Shown here: positions 36,950 to 50,827 of the stretch, piece after piece | Layout of the letters: the number at the start of each line of letters is the position of its first letter | How positions within the stretch are numbered: position 1 is the first letter of the stretch | Origin: Diabrotica undecimpunctata | Taxonomy: Eukaryota; Arthropoda; Insecta; Coleoptera; Chrysomelidae | DNA: 64,000 nucleotides | Assembly (NCBI RefSeq): GCF_040954645.1 | Contig: NC_092803.1 | Coordinates: 124,329,961 to 124,393,960 of the forward strand | Direction of reading: 5' to 3' | Position numbers and translations under genes: made by a program | Notes under the pieces: generated by a model | Told to the model about the DNA's origin: nothing | What the model saw: only the letters and a program-made list of their open reading frames with translations | The model's database searches: none

Positions 36950-37990
36950 GTGGCCCCATTTTGTTGAACAGCCGTGGTACAAAGCTGTTTACGACATTAA
37001 ATAGCATTTCCTGAGGCATTGCTTCCACTTCTTCGCGTATCTGTTCTTTCAAAACCTAGATAGTTTTTGGGGGGTTAATTTAAAACCCTAAGAAAGTTGT
37101 TCATAGGGAGAGGTCCGGACTACGAGGTGGCAAGAGAATATCGCCGTTATTCATAAGACGATTGGAAAACGATATCTTTAGTAAAACCATTGACATTTGT
37201 GATATGTTGCATTATCCTGTTGAAAGTTAATGTGTTATTTCTATAATTCTTTATAACCGCAAAAAAAAAATATTTAACGTGTGCACGTAACGATCGAAGT
37301 TTACTGCTACTGCGCGCCCATCCTCGTCCTCAAAAAAATAAGGCACAATGACCTCTAACGAAGATATTGCACAACATACGGTTACCTTTTCTGAATAAAG
37401 GGGTTTTTCGTGAGGTTGCAGCGGATTATTGAAGGACCAACAGTGGATATTTTGTCTACTTACATACCCACTTAGATGAAAGTACGCTCAATCACTAATA
37501 CGCTTCAACATTTGTTCACAAAAACCTAGTCGGGTAGGATAATTTCGAAAGTTAATGGCTTGAATAATCTGGATTTTGTATGGACGATACTGGATATCTT
37601 TATGTAAAATTCTGCTCGTAGTGGTAAAGCTTAATAACATATTTAAGCTTCATCGTCGCAGGGATCTTCGAGGATACGCGTGTAATGAGTTTTGCACCGC
37701 TTCAATATTCTGTGGTGTGCTAGCAGTTCTGACACTGCCACCTCTTATCTGTGATGTTGAACCAGTGCCTTCAAAGTTCGTAACCCAGGTCTGATAGCCT
37801 TGGTAGATGCACGCACAAATCTTTCACCATTTTTGTACTAAGCTTTCACAGCAAATGCGCGTTGTTCACCCGATCACTTTTGCATGAGAACTAAACTTCC
37901 CACTCTCCAGATTAACAGTGTTAATATCGCAAGCCCGCAACTCCTCTATTTTTTCACCAGCAGCGTTGCCAAATCATGCCGTTTCACTGA
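36950..37990 (-). pseudogene. Mariner/Tc-type transposase relic (DUF4817-like N-terminus)
   Basis: Minus strand in order: EQRAFAVKAYYKNGERFVRA (HTH part, ~37800-37880), SLNMLLSFTTTSRILHKDIQ and YRPYKIQIIQAI, VPYFFEDEDGRAVAVNFDRY (~37290-37350), then FQQDNATYHKCQW (second catalytic Asp, ~37210-37240), LPPRSPDLSPYEQL-like remains and EQIREEVEAMPQEMLFNVV (~37010-37060). Many frame breaks. The non-autonomous hAT element to the left probably landed in or near its 3' flank. Confidence 0.75.
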
Positions 37991-40229
37991 ATTACATGTT
38001 ATATAAATATAATTTTAATTATTCCTAAGATATAATAAATAACAAAGCCTATGTCGGAGATATTCGCGAGTGTTATATTGGTGGGCGCGCCTAACGTAAA
38101 ATTAATGTAGAAGAGATACAAAAATATTGTCATGTTTATCTAGCCAAAAATCTCTTAATGGCGGTAATAAACTAATTTGGGAATGGTTTGAAATTATAAA
38201 AACCACCTAAGATTTCTAAAAACAATATACGAATGTTTATATACAAAATAAGAAAATATTAAGCAACTTTTCATCAATAAAGAATGTAGTTCTACGTTTT
38301 ATATTTGGATGTGAATACAAAGTGGTAAGGTAACTGCACTTAAAAGTGGGAATAATATTATACACTTACTTCAAAGCAGCAAATTTCAATAATAAAACAA
38401 CTTCGTGTCCAAATAATTGAGATCGATATCTCTCTGGTAGTATATGGCCTTACTGTATACTGAACGTTTTGATAATACTAATTTCTTAAATAATTAATGA
38501 TTGTAAATATTTAACGATACTTTGTATAATTTTAGTTTAATAAAGATGTCTAAAAGGAATCATTTTTTACTACGTTGTTATTCCTGAATATTAAATAATA
38601 TACTGCACTGTAAATAATTTATTAATTAAATATTATTACAGGTCATGGCAATTTAGTCTGTGTGTATATTGTCATTGGCCATATAGCCGTAGATTTTAAA
38701 TTTAATATTGTTCAATCACAAATCAGTCCATTAATTTGTAATCTCACATTATTCTTAATTTTCTGAATTTTTATAGTTTCACCGTGTATAATTGTGAAAC
38801 ATATCGATTAGTTGCTTATTTACAGTTTGTTTAACTTTATGCAAACTATTGGGTAATATTTTTTAAAGGAAATGCCTGCAATCATTTCCTTGGTTCAACA
38901 TATATTTGCTAGCTTTCAAAAGTCAAAGGTTTTGTTCTATGCAGAGGGCAATATGCTTATTTGATGAATCGTAGCATTTTAGTGAGATTATAGATATAGC
39001 TTCCGGACTAGTTTGGGACGCAGTATATTATAAACTTTTACCTCAACAACAACTAGAGTGTAATCATTCAGTAGCTGTCAATAAAAATATCTTTTACTCC
39101 ACGACTTCAACATTTTATTTTATCGTCGTCTATCGGGAAAAATCGGACAAAGGGAATTTAGAAACAATTCGAACTTATATCTACATTCGAATTTGTCTAG
39201 ATATAAAAATATTATAGAATTATGAGTACTGATATAATAGAGAGAATATGATATTGGTACCTGAAGGTTTTATTTTTTTTTTAAGCAGGACTGTTGTTAA
39301 ATTTATAAAGTGTTACTTATGTCTTTTTTAACAAAAATTAAAGATTAATAAAGTATAAAGCAAGTTGCTTAAATATCTAGAAATTTATGGACATAATTTT
39401 TACAGTGCATAAATTATTAAAATGCTATAAAATATAATTTAAAATTAATTATGCAAAAAGAAGATACACATAATAATTTGAAAAATATAACTATTACTCA
39501 AACATCAGCCTAAAATTGTGAAAGGTTAATTTATTTTTTTTGCTTTTGGTGTACTTACAATGTTTTATTTGAAAATATTATAAATTTCTGCTGAGTGTAT
39601 CCTTTAGTTACTAGCTGAGGAATTTATTAACGAAGACGTAATAAATTGGAATAAGCTTGATATACTATGTCATTGTATTACGATATCTATTACTATTATA
39701 TTATTACTATATTATTACGATATAGTCAGATTACAGCCATGAGGACCTTACTTCCCCTAAGGGCAAAATTTACTCATCCTAGATACCTAGGGCATCAACA
39801 GGCTGTCTAGGAGCTCTTTCCGGGTTATCGAGCACTCGGTGACCTTGTATGCTGAATGACTTCAAACAAATTGTATGACCCATCTGGGTGTTACAAGCAT
39901 ACATTTTTTAAACTATGCAAGAATTTACCAGTTTCTGAATTTCGTATATTACCTTTTCTCCTCCATATTTTATATGCCCATGGCTTATTCCAATATATCC
40001 TCAACTTTTGCCATTAAACAGTGTTTTAACTTACTTTCTTATTTCTTGTAGTGAAGAAAAGATTCCAATATTATTTTACTTTGTGTTTAATTATTTCTTC
40101 AACCATCGCTGTGCTCCAATTTTAGTATTTCCTACAATTGTTCTTACTATTAAATTTTATTTTTTATCGTTTATAAAAAGTGTTTTATTCTGGGTCAAAA
40201 AAAAAAAAGAAATTTTTAGTGTTTTTTCT
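37991..40229. other. No gene recognised
   Basis: Long AT-rich stretch without supported frames. 39720-39900 is less AT-rich but shows no motif. Confidence 0.5.
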
Positions 40230-40620
40230 CTAAAATTGGCTTCTATTTTTAAAACTAGATTGCTCAGGAACTTACGCTTTCTTCCTTTACATATTTGTTT
40301 TATTATTTGTCTATTATCCTTTTTTTGAGCTCTTTCTTTCCTGTTTGTATCGACTTTTGTTTGGCTGTCCCTTTTCTCTTAATAGATTTCTTGCAATCGT
40401 TAGTAACCAACTCTTTTTAACTTTTTTTTTTGATAGTGCATTTCTGGATGCTGTTCTTATTATCTACTCGGTTCATTGTGATATTTCATCGATATTAATT
40501 TGTTAATATCGATGAAAATCTCTTTTTTTTTTCTTTCTGCTGTTCTGTTATATATTCTTTCTTTTTTTGTTCCAGATGATTTATTAATTATGATTCGTGT
40601 TTGAAATCTCTAAGAAAAGG
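40230..40620 (-). pseudogene. Possible EN-RT linker of a non-LTR element
   Basis: Minus strand frames give KKKVKKSWLLTIARNLLREK and NKSRYKQERKSSKKG. These recall the K-K-S-W-W-x-(N/D)-x(C)KKxI region between endonuclease and RT of RTE/R1-like elements. Short and much decayed. Confidence 0.3.
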
Positions 40621-42639
40621 TCATTATCAACATATGTCCGTCCGCCCCTTTTTTATGTTCTTTTTGTGTGAAGATGTAGTCTTTTTGGTTTGAGTAATTT
40701 TCCTTTATTGCTAGCCAGGTGTCTTTGTGGATCTTCCTGTGCTGAAACTTGTAGCACATCAATTGATGGACACTGTTTGAGGCACACAAAATGAACGAGG
40801 GCATTCATGAAAGAGGAGATGAAAAGAAAATTGTTAGAGGAACTATGATGCAGTGTTGTTACGTACAAGCCATATGTTTAACTAGCCAAAACATAGATTT
40901 AATTGGATATATTATTTTACATAATACAACAAAAATGTCTATTACAAATTATTACCTTCTTAAATCTTTATGAAAAGTTCAATACAAATTGTGGCCATCA
41001 TGCTAAAATTTGGCCTTTTAAAAAACTAGTAACTTTATCTTTGGTAGGATTTCTCAAAAATGTTATTAAACAAAATTGAAAATTTTAAATTTCCTGGGTC
41101 ATTATTAAATCATGATATGTAGAATTTTCGCTTCTTAAAATCTACATACAAAATTTAGCGTTGTACACAAAAACAACGTTGTAAAATAGTAAACAAAACA
41201 TGTTAAGAAAAATGGATATACTCATTAAAAAAAAAAAAAAACAGTAAAATTGCACTGCACTACGTACATGTGGAAAAAATAAAGAAATGTTTTCTTTTTT
41301 ATATTAACCACTAAATGGAAATATTCGACTTAATCATTATCTGCTGAAGTAGTATAAAAAAGAACTTTTCACTATATTTGCTTTTAATGTAGACTTAAAA
41401 TAGGGGTTCTTTTAATAGAAGAAAAACTGTTTCCCAATATTAACCAAACCATGATAAGTTTTTCAGCAATAAAAATCAAAAAAAAACTTATGTTTTCACT
41501 CTCAACTATGCCAATGAATGAAGACACAAATTTTTTTCTCTAATACCTGACAAAAGAATGCCAGACTACTAACTTGTTTAGAAGCTCGACCAATAAGAAT
41601 GTCAATTCTCAGATATGTATGATTTTTGCCGGTAAAACGAAACTCCCGCCCTCGTGACGAACTCTATCTAGCAAGGACTTGGTGGAATTTACAGGAATCT
41701 GGCAAACGCTTATTGTGCTTATCATTTAAACGTAATCCTTACAGGGCAAATGATTTAAAGAGGGCTATTGATTTTACTTTATGCAATTAAGACTTAACAA
41801 ATAGACAGCAAGAGTAGGTCTTCTTGTTTGAAATCTAAATGTTTTTTTTTTTCAAAGATTCTTAGATACTTTTCGAATATTTACGCTAAAAAACTAACGT
41901 TCAAACACATAAACGGAAGACGCCGATATTCTTATGCAGGGTCGCATTAAATTTACTGCTTTCTGAAGTGAATGAAATTAAATAAAAATAAAGATTTTTG
42001 AATTGTTACAAACTTTATATTTACTACTGATATACTGTCTATATTGCCAGCCTATTTAGCCTTTATATGTTATCTCCTACCATATCTTTTCATTACCTTT
42101 ATATCTCGTTTTGACAATAAACTAGAATACATTTCGATATATTTATAAAACATTTCTTTTTCTTTATCTTTTTTATCTTTACTGAGTACATGAACATTTA
42201 GTCACAATACTATTATCCAATTTTAACTCATTCATGTTGACAATTCAGACATATATTATAGATGGCGAATGGATTTAGTGTCCGCAGTCATATAAACCCA
42301 AACAAAAAACAACAATATATTATACATTTTAAAGTGGACGACTTTAAAATAATATTGCCAATATTGCTGAGTTGTGTTCCTGGGATTGTAATTCAATAAC
42401 ATGAAATCAACTTTAGAAAATTCGTCAAAAATCATAACATGTGATTCGTCTTTAAAAGGCAACCACATGCAATGATGATAGTAAAATTCTCCTGTAGTAG
42501 TCCTGAAGTAAATTATTAGGAAAAAACCAGAAAAAAACCTTATAATACTATCCCGACATGGTAGGTATTTGGTCTTACATTTAGTTTACTCTCCATAAAC
42601 ACCAAACTCTGATTTTATATGTATGTTATTTAAAAACCT
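40621..42639. other. No gene recognised
   Basis: AT-rich. A GC-richer patch at about 41580-41780 has no frame. Confidence 0.5.
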
Positions 42640-43862
42640 AAATGGTGTATCCTGGATACATTATTGACTTACTAATAATGGTATTCACTTTTTATTTACT
42701 TCCTCTTTATATATGGGTAACTCGATCCTACTGCATTTTGCCATCCATTCTGTCAGTTTACCATCCGTTTCAGGAACATACTTTAATTGTTACATTGAAC
42801 CCTATGTCTATTTTCCCATGTGTGTTTACATTTTTGAGATCTATCAAATTCTCTATTTTTAATATAAGATTGATGCTCACTTATTCTAACATTTAATCGT
42901 CTTCGTGTTTCACCTCAATAAAAATAATCGCATTCACAAGGTATTTTATAAATAAAAATCTTTGTTCTTTCTTGTTCATTGTTAGGTTTAGATTTAGATA
43001 AAATAGATCACAATGTGTTTGTTGTTTTGAATGTTGTTAAAACGTTGAATTTATTTCCTATCGTTTTAAGTTTTTCTGAGACTCTTCCTCGTATCTTATA
43101 TGCTGTAGGATCTCGTTCTATGTTGTTCTGTTCCTTTCAGTCAATTGTGGAAAATTCCCTAGTTGTAAAAGATAAAGGATAATCATTTTTTAATAAAACA
43201 TATGTTAACAAATGTTTCTCCTCTAAGAACTACTTTTCGTTAGAACAAGTAATTTTGACTGTATCACATAATGATTTAATGATTTTCTTTTTATTATTGA
43301 TATTATGATTTGATTTTAATAAACATATTTGTTGGCATGAGTTGGTTTTCTATACACCTGAGTCTCATATCCAGTATCGTTCTTTGAGATTAAAACATCC
43401 AGGAAAGTGTGTTATTATATTATTTTTCTACGGTAAATGTTATTGTCTCTTCTTTATCGTTAGGAACAACTCTAATCTATAAGTACATAGGATATATGAT
43501 GTAGAATACATAATCTACATCTCCACCATACTGTGGGCTTTAAATTTTGTTTAGAAATAATATTGTTTATATGTATTTATATATATTGGCTAATAATGAA
43601 GATAAACTAGAGCCAATTGCTTGACCACAATTTTGTTTATGGAATTTATTATTTAGTTGAAAATAGGTATTATCAGTACATAATATTATTAACACCATTA
43701 TGGCTGATAAATTTAGTTTTATTCTAGTTGCCAATGTATTATCATTCCATAATTTTGTTTTAATTATATTTAAAGTCTTATTTAATGTCACATTTGTAAA
43801 TAAACTATTAATGTCAAAATTTACTAAAATGTTGTTTAAGTTAAATTCAATATTGTTCTGAA
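42640..43862 (-). pseudogene. Penelope-like retroelement relic (RT and GIY-YIG endonuclease)
   Basis: Minus strand: LVNFDINSLFTNVTLNKTL (RT motif A region, ~43790-43850), then TYFQLNNKFHKQNCGQAIGS and SLSSLLANIYKYI, the very typical Penelope YF.FN...Y.Q..G..MGSSLSP.LANIYM block. LSWMF.SQRTILDM corresponds to the LPFLDVLV region. Near 42840-42960 comes KIPCECDYFY.GETRRRLNV and ISEHQSYIKNREF with CKHTWENRH, the GIY-YIG endonuclease. The segment with the catalytic Asp pair is lost and several stops interrupt. Confidence 0.85.
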
Positions 43863-43921
43863 GCTATTTTCTTGTGGCATGTTAAAGTAATTACTATATA
43901 ATAGTAATTACTAATATAATT

Positions 43922-44038
43922 GGTAATAAGCCACAATTAAAAGTTAAAGTAATTTTATTTGATGTTTCAAACGATTTCAGAAGTGGAAATTGAAACGTCC
44001 AATAAACTTACTTTAACCTTTAATTGTGGCTTATTACC
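43922..44038. repeat. 31-bp inverted repeat enclosing a GAAACGTC hairpin
   Basis: 43922-43952 is the reverse complement of 44008-44038 with one mismatch; core AATAAGCCACAATTAAAAG. Inside is a second hairpin, GATTTC-AGAAGTG-GAAATT, followed by GAAACGTCC. It lies just upstream of the Penelope-like relic in that element's orientation, so it is probably its terminal repeat. Confidence 0.8.
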
Positions 44039-44394
44039 ATTTAAATAGTAATTACTTTAAATTTAATATTCGATAATTTATTTAAAAATGTTGTGTTTTT
44101 TATTAACGTCTCATGTTTATTTGCAAATGGTTGTATAACCTTTAATAAAAACTTTGAAAGTTCACAACAAGTAGAGTTAATGATACTACAAAGAGATCTA
44201 AGTGATGTATACGCTTTATGAACTTTCAGTACTTCATAAAAATTTTCCTTTTCCTTTGCACCTTCTACTGATACTCGAGGAATTCATGTATCATTTCTTT
44301 CGTTTGTTTTATTTCTCTTTTAACTCCTCTTATATTCATTATAACCTTAACGGATATAATATTAATACAAAAACCAGGGAGCATGAAATCAACG

Positions 44395-47332
44395 TTAACA
44401 CCAATAATGGAGAAGAAGAATATAGTAATAAGAAAATACATCTTAACAAGACAAATCATATAGGAATAGCGACATGGAATATGACATCTCTGACCGGCAG
44501 GGAAATAGAAGCTACGGAAGAAATGGAAAAAATGAAGGTACAAATAATGGAAATAAGCGACACAAAACAGATAGGGAAAGGACACATCAATATCAATGAG
44601 AAATATAGTCTCTATTATTCCGCAGTACCACAGGGTCACAGAGCAAAAGAAGGAGTCGGTATAATAGTGAATAAAAGAATAGAATCAAGAATAACAAACT
44701 AGGAAGCAGTAACAACTAGAATAATTACAGCCCAAATAGAACTAAAAGACAAGATAGGAATAATACAAATATACGGACCAACAGAAGGTAATGAAGAAGA
44801 GATAATGATAGAATTCTACAACGAACTAGAAAAAGCATTACACATGTTAAGAGAGACAAGAGAAAAAATAATCTTAGGCGATTGGAATTCAAGAGTAGGT
44901 AAGGACATTAACAGGGGATTAGGATGCATTGGACAATATGGGGAAGAAACATTAAACAGAAATGGAATTAAAATGCTGAAATTCTGCCAAACCAATGACC
45001 TGATAATAGGAAACACATTCAGTGAACAAACCATTAACGACAAATATACATTTGTGGCTGAAGAGAGAAATGCGAAAAGCTTAATCGACTATATAGTCTA
45101 TACGAGAAACCTAGAACAAAATATAAAAAAACATCTTAACGGAAAAGGAACCGGAACTGTCTACACAACACAGGATGGTCACTGCAAAACTGGAGGATAA
45201 AAAAATGGAGGAAGTGGAAAGAAAAGAGTACAAGAAAGTAAATGTAAACAAACTAAAGATAGAAAGTGTGCGAGAATTTTACACAGAGGAAACTAACAAA
45301 AGACTGAGACACATAGAGTGCCAAAAAGAAACATAGACAATGAAAGAAAGATGGAATACATACAGTGAAGTATTAAAGACAACAGCAACTGAAGTGTGTG
45401 GAATCAAAAAATATAATAAACAGTTGAAAAGGACAAGATGGTGAAATAAAGAAGTTAAGACAGAAATAAAAAAGAAGAAAATAGCATGGAAAAAATACAT
45501 CGAAACGGGACTAGAAGAAGATAAAGAAAAATACTATAGGCAGAGACGATCGGTAAAAAAGACAGTCACACAAGCAAAAGCAAAAACATGGAAATAATTT
45601 GGAGAAGAACTTCAGGAAGAATATATAACAAATAATAGAAACTTTTGGACGACAATACGACACATAGGTAAGTCAAGGAAAATGAAAAGAAATAAACGCA
45701 GTAAGAGATACTTCAAACCAAATACAAATAAGCCCAGAACAAGTAGCTAGGGTATGGAAAGAATATTATGAGAAAAAATTTGATACGTGATAAAGGAAGA
45801 CAATATAATTATTAAAGGCGAAGAAAACACAGAGCCAGAACAAATAAGTAGAGGAGAAGCAATAGAAGGATTATCAAATATAAAAATAGGCAAGGCAGGT
45901 GGAGATGATCAAATTAAACCGGAAATGGTAAAATACATGAGAGAAGAAGGAATAAACTGGCTATGGAAAATATATAAAGATGCGTGGGAAAAACAAACAA
46001 TCCCTAAAGACTAGCAGAACAATGTCATCGTGCCAATATACAAAAAAGAAGAACATGTAAACTGCGACAACTATAGATCAATATGTCTGTCATCAGTATG
46101 CTTTAAAATATATACGAAAATTATAGAGAAGAGACTGATACAAGAAGTAGAAATGGTATTGGGAGAAGAACAAACGGCATTTAGACCGGGAAGACAGAAA
46201 AATGACAAAATATATATCATTAGAAACCTAATAGAAAGAAGCATAGATATGGGGGAAAAACTAGTATTAACATTCATAGACCTAAGAGCAGCATTTGACA
46301 CGATAAAAAGACATATTATAGGGAAATGCTTGAGGAAAATAAACTAACCTAATGCTTTGATAAAAATTATAGAAAGTACTTACAAAGAGGTAAAAGGAAG
46401 GGTACAAATAACAGGGGAAAGATTGGAAGCATTTAATTGGAAGATAGGTATTGAACAAGTAGATAGTCTCAGCCCTTTGCTATTCATAATAGTAATGAAC
46501 GAATTGATAAGAAATACTAGAGTCAGAACCAATCAACTACAGACAATAATAGGTTACCGCAGATTACAACTGGTAACAATAGAGTCCTTAATGTATGCAG
46601 ACGACATAGTACTAATAGCAGATTCCGAGAATAAAATGCAGAAACTAATGGATATATGGGTAGAACAAATAGAAGAACTAAAAATGGAGATAAACGAGGA
46701 AAAAAGTAAGATAATGATAATCAGCGGCAAAGGAGATAAGGAAGATAATCAAATAAAGATAAAATGTAAAAACTCAGAATTGGAAATAGTAACAACTTAC
46801 AAATACCTGGAAAGTATAATAACTAATGACGGAAAAATAGACTGGGAAATAACAAATAGAGCAAAGAAAAGTTATTTTATGCGTTAACCCCAATAATGGG
46901 AAAAAGAGAACTTGCACGAGAAACAAGAATAAAAATATATAACACAATAGTGATACTGACTGTGCTCTATGCAAGTGAAATCTGGACAATTCTGGAAAAG
47001 CATAGGAGCAGGATAAACGCAATGGAGATGAGACATTTAAGAAGGATATATTAAGCAACGAGACTATTAGGAGAATGGCCAACCAGGAACCGATAATGAA
47101 CAAAATAGCAAAGAGACAAATGAACTGGTATGGGCATCTGATGAGAATGCAATCCAATAGAATAACAAGAAAAGTTTATGAAGCAAAAAACATCGGAAAA
47201 AGAGACAGACCAAGAAAAAAATGGATACAGCAAGTAGTAGAGGCGGGAAAACGTAAACAAAAATCACTCGAGGAATTGAAAATAATGGCAGGAAACAGAA
47301 AAGAATGGAAGAGGTGGGTAAATGGAAATTAA
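44395..47332 (+). pseudogene. Non-LTR retrotransposon EN-RT frame, multiply broken
   Basis: Endonuclease: GIATWNMTSLTGREIEA (from 44462), KEGVGIIVN, EKIILGDWNSRVGKD (~44860) and SLIDYIVYTRN. RT: GKAGGDDQIKPEMVKYM, NVIVPIYKKEEHVNCDNYRS, QTAFRPGRQ, LTFIDLRAAFDTI (motif A, ~46270), DSLSPLLFIIVMNEL (B), LMYADDIVLIAD (C, ~46588), then YKYLESIITNDG. C-terminus: MNWYGHLMRMQSN and RDRPRKKWIQQVVEAGK. Stops or shifts occur at about 44700, 45200, 45595, 46013, 46347, 46886 and 47055. Catalytic RT residues are still there. It is followed by a short GAAAGAAAGAAAG tail near 47384. The clade is unresolved. Confidence 0.85.
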
Positions 47333-47399
47333 AATAGCTAGCCCAAATCCGACACCCTGATAGGGTAAAAGGAAGGGGTGAAAGAAAGAAAGAACTCGT

Positions 47400-49469
47400 C
47401 TTACGTCTTTGATTAGCTGTTTCAATTAGCCTTTCTGAGATCTTGCTGTTGTTTGGAGTTGTTTCTATTTTTTTTCCAAAAACTCGATCATCTGTTTATT
47501 CATTTCGTTTAATATATTAAAGCCCTTTTTCTTGGATTAAACAGATTTTCGCATGAACCAAAAATTAATTTGGATTTCCCCTGTGTACATTTCCAATTGA
47601 ACTGTAATAATGCACCACGAGAATTTATCGTTTTAATTAATAACGAAATACAACAAAATCAAATAAAACCGACTTTCAGTTACAAGTTATATGGATGGTA
47701 ATATTTTGTCGATTTATTAAAAGCCTTCACAAAAAATTAATTAAACCAACTCAATGAAAATTAGTTCCGAAAGAGTGAATCCATACAAATAAATTGTTAC
47801 ATGGCGCAGTCACTAACATTTTCCAAACATTTTCTGTGATGCATTATATACTCAATAGTCTGGTGTCATCAATATTTATCAATTTTATGCTTTTTCAATT
47901 AAAATTTTTTTATGTAAAAATGTGTTGTAGAGCTATTGATAAAAATTAATCGTAACAATTTTTGATAGTCTGTCAAATTGGAATTTGTTACTTATGTCAA
48001 TGAGTGCAGCTTATAGTGTGACTAAAAATTTATTGTTTATTTTTTAATTTAAACACTCATTCATAACAAAAAAACCTATCGGATAAAGCAAGTTTTGATA
48101 TATGTAAATCAACAAAAAATATGAATACATGTAAAACCAGGCGAAAATAAAATTTATTTTTATTTTTATTTTATTACCTTAGAAGGGTAAACTTTATATC
48201 ATACAAAATGTCTTACATTTAATTTAGTACAGATTACTATAAACAAAATTATTTATTAATTAGAGAAATTTATTTTAATGTAAAATTTATCTCGTCTTTA
48301 GGTTTGTTTCTTAAAAAAATACAATTATTTGTTAGTAAAAATATTATTCACAATACCTATGTGAAACCCAAAATCATATCAACCCCATCCATATTAGACT
48401 TAAGCTTAAGCTAAGATATAGCTCAAATTCGATAGAAAAGAAATAAATCATGATCAAAAGGATGAACATAAGTAGTGGATTTTTATTATTATTTTTTAAA
48501 ATTTTTTAAAACGACAACTAATACAACTTATTACTATATAACAGTGGTTTATTTAACTAAAATTAAAAATCATAAATTCACAGGAAAAATATGTTGAAAA
48601 TAACAATAATCGTCTATCTACCTGCTTAAAATCTAAATTCTTCCATTCTACCGTTGAAGTATTTTCCAGGTAATCAACGTTGTTTGACCAGAAATTACGA
48701 GTTTTTTTGTGATCTTCTAGGTTATAGGCCTGCACTACCTTATTACCTATCTAAAACTTGTTACCACCCTCTTAAAGGTACTCCATTATTGTCTAGACAA
48801 AGTGCGGGAAGTATTCTCTTATGTTATACAAAACATGCTATGTTATGTCTTATGTAAAAACAAAATTATTTAATACTTTTATAATATTACGGTTAACTGT
48901 CAGAGATATTATATGAAATAGTGTTAATTCTGTGTGATCCTTTAAGAAGATGTTTCTGCATATCATAATCGAGCGATCTTCAAAACTTCTGAGCTCTAAT
49001 TTTATTAACCAAGTCATTCACCTGCCCTTCTGTAAACTAAAGCAAGTCTAAGGGATTCAGAAAATAAATATCTGGACTTATTATTAAAAAGAACAAATTA
49101 AATAGTTAATATGCTAGTACATGTTATTTTACAAACCATAGTTCTAAATAGAACAGTAAGAATCATTCTGGCTCTGACATAAAATTATTAAAATCGGTTT
49201 CTAACCAAATTGGCACAAATTCAATCTTTACAGACTTAGGAGAAGACATTTTTTAATTTGACTTTTAGGAGGACCATTTTCAATGGCATGAAAGTGGCCT
49301 TCTATTGTTATTCTCAGTTTCTTTAAATCTTCTTAATATTCTAGAGATGCTAAATTAATTGATATTCCTAAACTTAAGCAATGTATTACTGCGACAGGCC
49401 ATCTTCAATTATGCCCAAAATTATTCTTGCTTTAAATTACTAATTTTTTAGCTAGAATACTCTAAACCT
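47400..49469. other. No gene recognised
   Basis: AT-rich, no supported frame. 47510-47770 is slightly less repetitive. Confidence 0.5.
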
Positions 49470-50020
49470 CTTCATCAAACGATGCTTATTGGTACTCCCA
49501 CGATCGTCTCTGGACCGAAGTATTTTATAGCTGATGTTCTTATGGCAAGTGCAGTAGATCTTTTATGGCCGTATATTCCCCAGTAATCTAGAACCCGCAC
49601 CAGTTTGACATAGCATCACACTATGTTTCCCCAGTCTATCAAGTTCCTTCCGAAATTCCCACACAAGCGTAGAGTTCACCTTAGAGCTTATAAGTGCCCA
49701 CATGGCTGCCTGGTGATCTGTGAATATATTGATCCGCTTCAGTTAAAAAACCTTCAGGCTAATTTCTTATGTACACTGTAAGAGTGGCTGAAATGAGGGG
49801 TATATTCTCTTAGTAGAATATAAATGTTTACATTTTTAGCACTACCAAAGATTTCTTCACCCAACTCTTCTGAAGTTTTAGACTCGCTTGTATACCGGTT
49901 ACAGCCTTAAAATCTGAGTCGAGTTTTTCTTCTGTCGCGTCCATCTCGTGGGCAGATGCCCACTTGGTAAGGGACTTATATCTGGGTGACAAATGGTCAA
50001 AATTCGTCATCCATCTCAAA
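49470..50020 (-). pseudogene. RNase H domain relic of a Jockey/R1-type non-LTR element
   Basis: Minus strand near 49560-49760 reads IFTDHQAAMWALISSKVNST, LVWEFRKELDRLGKHSVML, then TGAGSRLLGN. These correspond to the YSDSQAAL...S..V....W.CL..L..L......VPGHSGI.GNE pattern of cellular-type RNase H found at the C-terminus of Jockey/R1/LOA elements. IGPE/VGVP-like remains follow (RSRDDRGST). No RT part is recognisable. Confidence 0.65.
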
Positions 50021-50279
50021 TTTCATTTATGATGTTCCTATATCTTGATCTAACCGATAAGTAGCTCAGGTTTTCTCGTAGTCTCAAATATCTCATTCCT
50101 CTTATTAATAACCAATTAATACCCAATAATCTTGTTCAAGCATATCTGATATTTCAGCTCTTGTCTGGTTATATCAAAAACTTCTAATAAGTTATTCGAC
50201 TAAGTCCTATGAGTTCCCCAAAAGTTCTTTGGTATAATTACACCATTTTTTAAATTTTGCTTTTCCTTGTTGACGATGT

Positions 50280-50760
50280 AATGACCCAGTAGACTTCTTC
50301 TTTTTCTGGTTCCTATCCGTTTCGGATGTTGGAAATCATATTGGCAATCATGACCTGTTTTCTTAAACCATGTTCTTAAATTCCGCAGCCATGATATTCT
50401 CCTTCTACTGGATTCCTCGCTTACCTTTGACTTTGCCTTGCAATATAGACTGCAGCAGGGAGTTACGGTGCTGATTTCTCATAACGTGTCCCAGATATTC
50501 CAATGTTATGCGTTTGATCGTAAACACAATCTCTGGTTCCTTCTTCATTTTTTCTAGACCTTGTTCGTGATCCTTGCTGTCCATGATATTCTCAGCATTC
50601 TTCTATAAAACCACATCTCAAATGCTTTAAGTTTTTTAATAGTGGTGTCTGTAAGCGTCCATGCCTCCGCCCCGTACAACAACACAGAGAAAACATAGCA
50701 TCTCAAATGTCTCATTTTTGTATCTAGGGATATGTTGTGACTTTAGTAGACTTACATTTA
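50280..50760 (-). pseudogene. C-terminal end of a non-LTR RT
   Basis: Minus strand: VLLYGAEAWTLTDTTIKKL, AFEMWFYRRMLRISWTARIT, TIKRITLEYLGHVMRN, LLQSILQGKVKGKRG and RRRISWLRNLRTWF. This is the well-known C-terminal region of arthropod EN-RT proteins. It ends with an A/G-rich AAAAAGAAGAAG segment. A few frame breaks are present. Confidence 0.8.
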
Positions 50761-50827
50761 TTTAAATGGGGCAAGCTTCATTTCCTATTTAAACGAAACG
50801 TGTTTGGCTTTTAAATTTTCTATTTCA

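Noticed and set aside
40008..40328. 106-codon plus-strand frame rich in Phe and Leu
   Set aside because: T-rich sequence gives a false membrane-like frame; the antisense strand looks more like mobile-element remains.
47067..47267. Hydrophobic minus-strand frames near 47 kb
   Set aside because: Antisense of the non-LTR C-terminal coding sequence.
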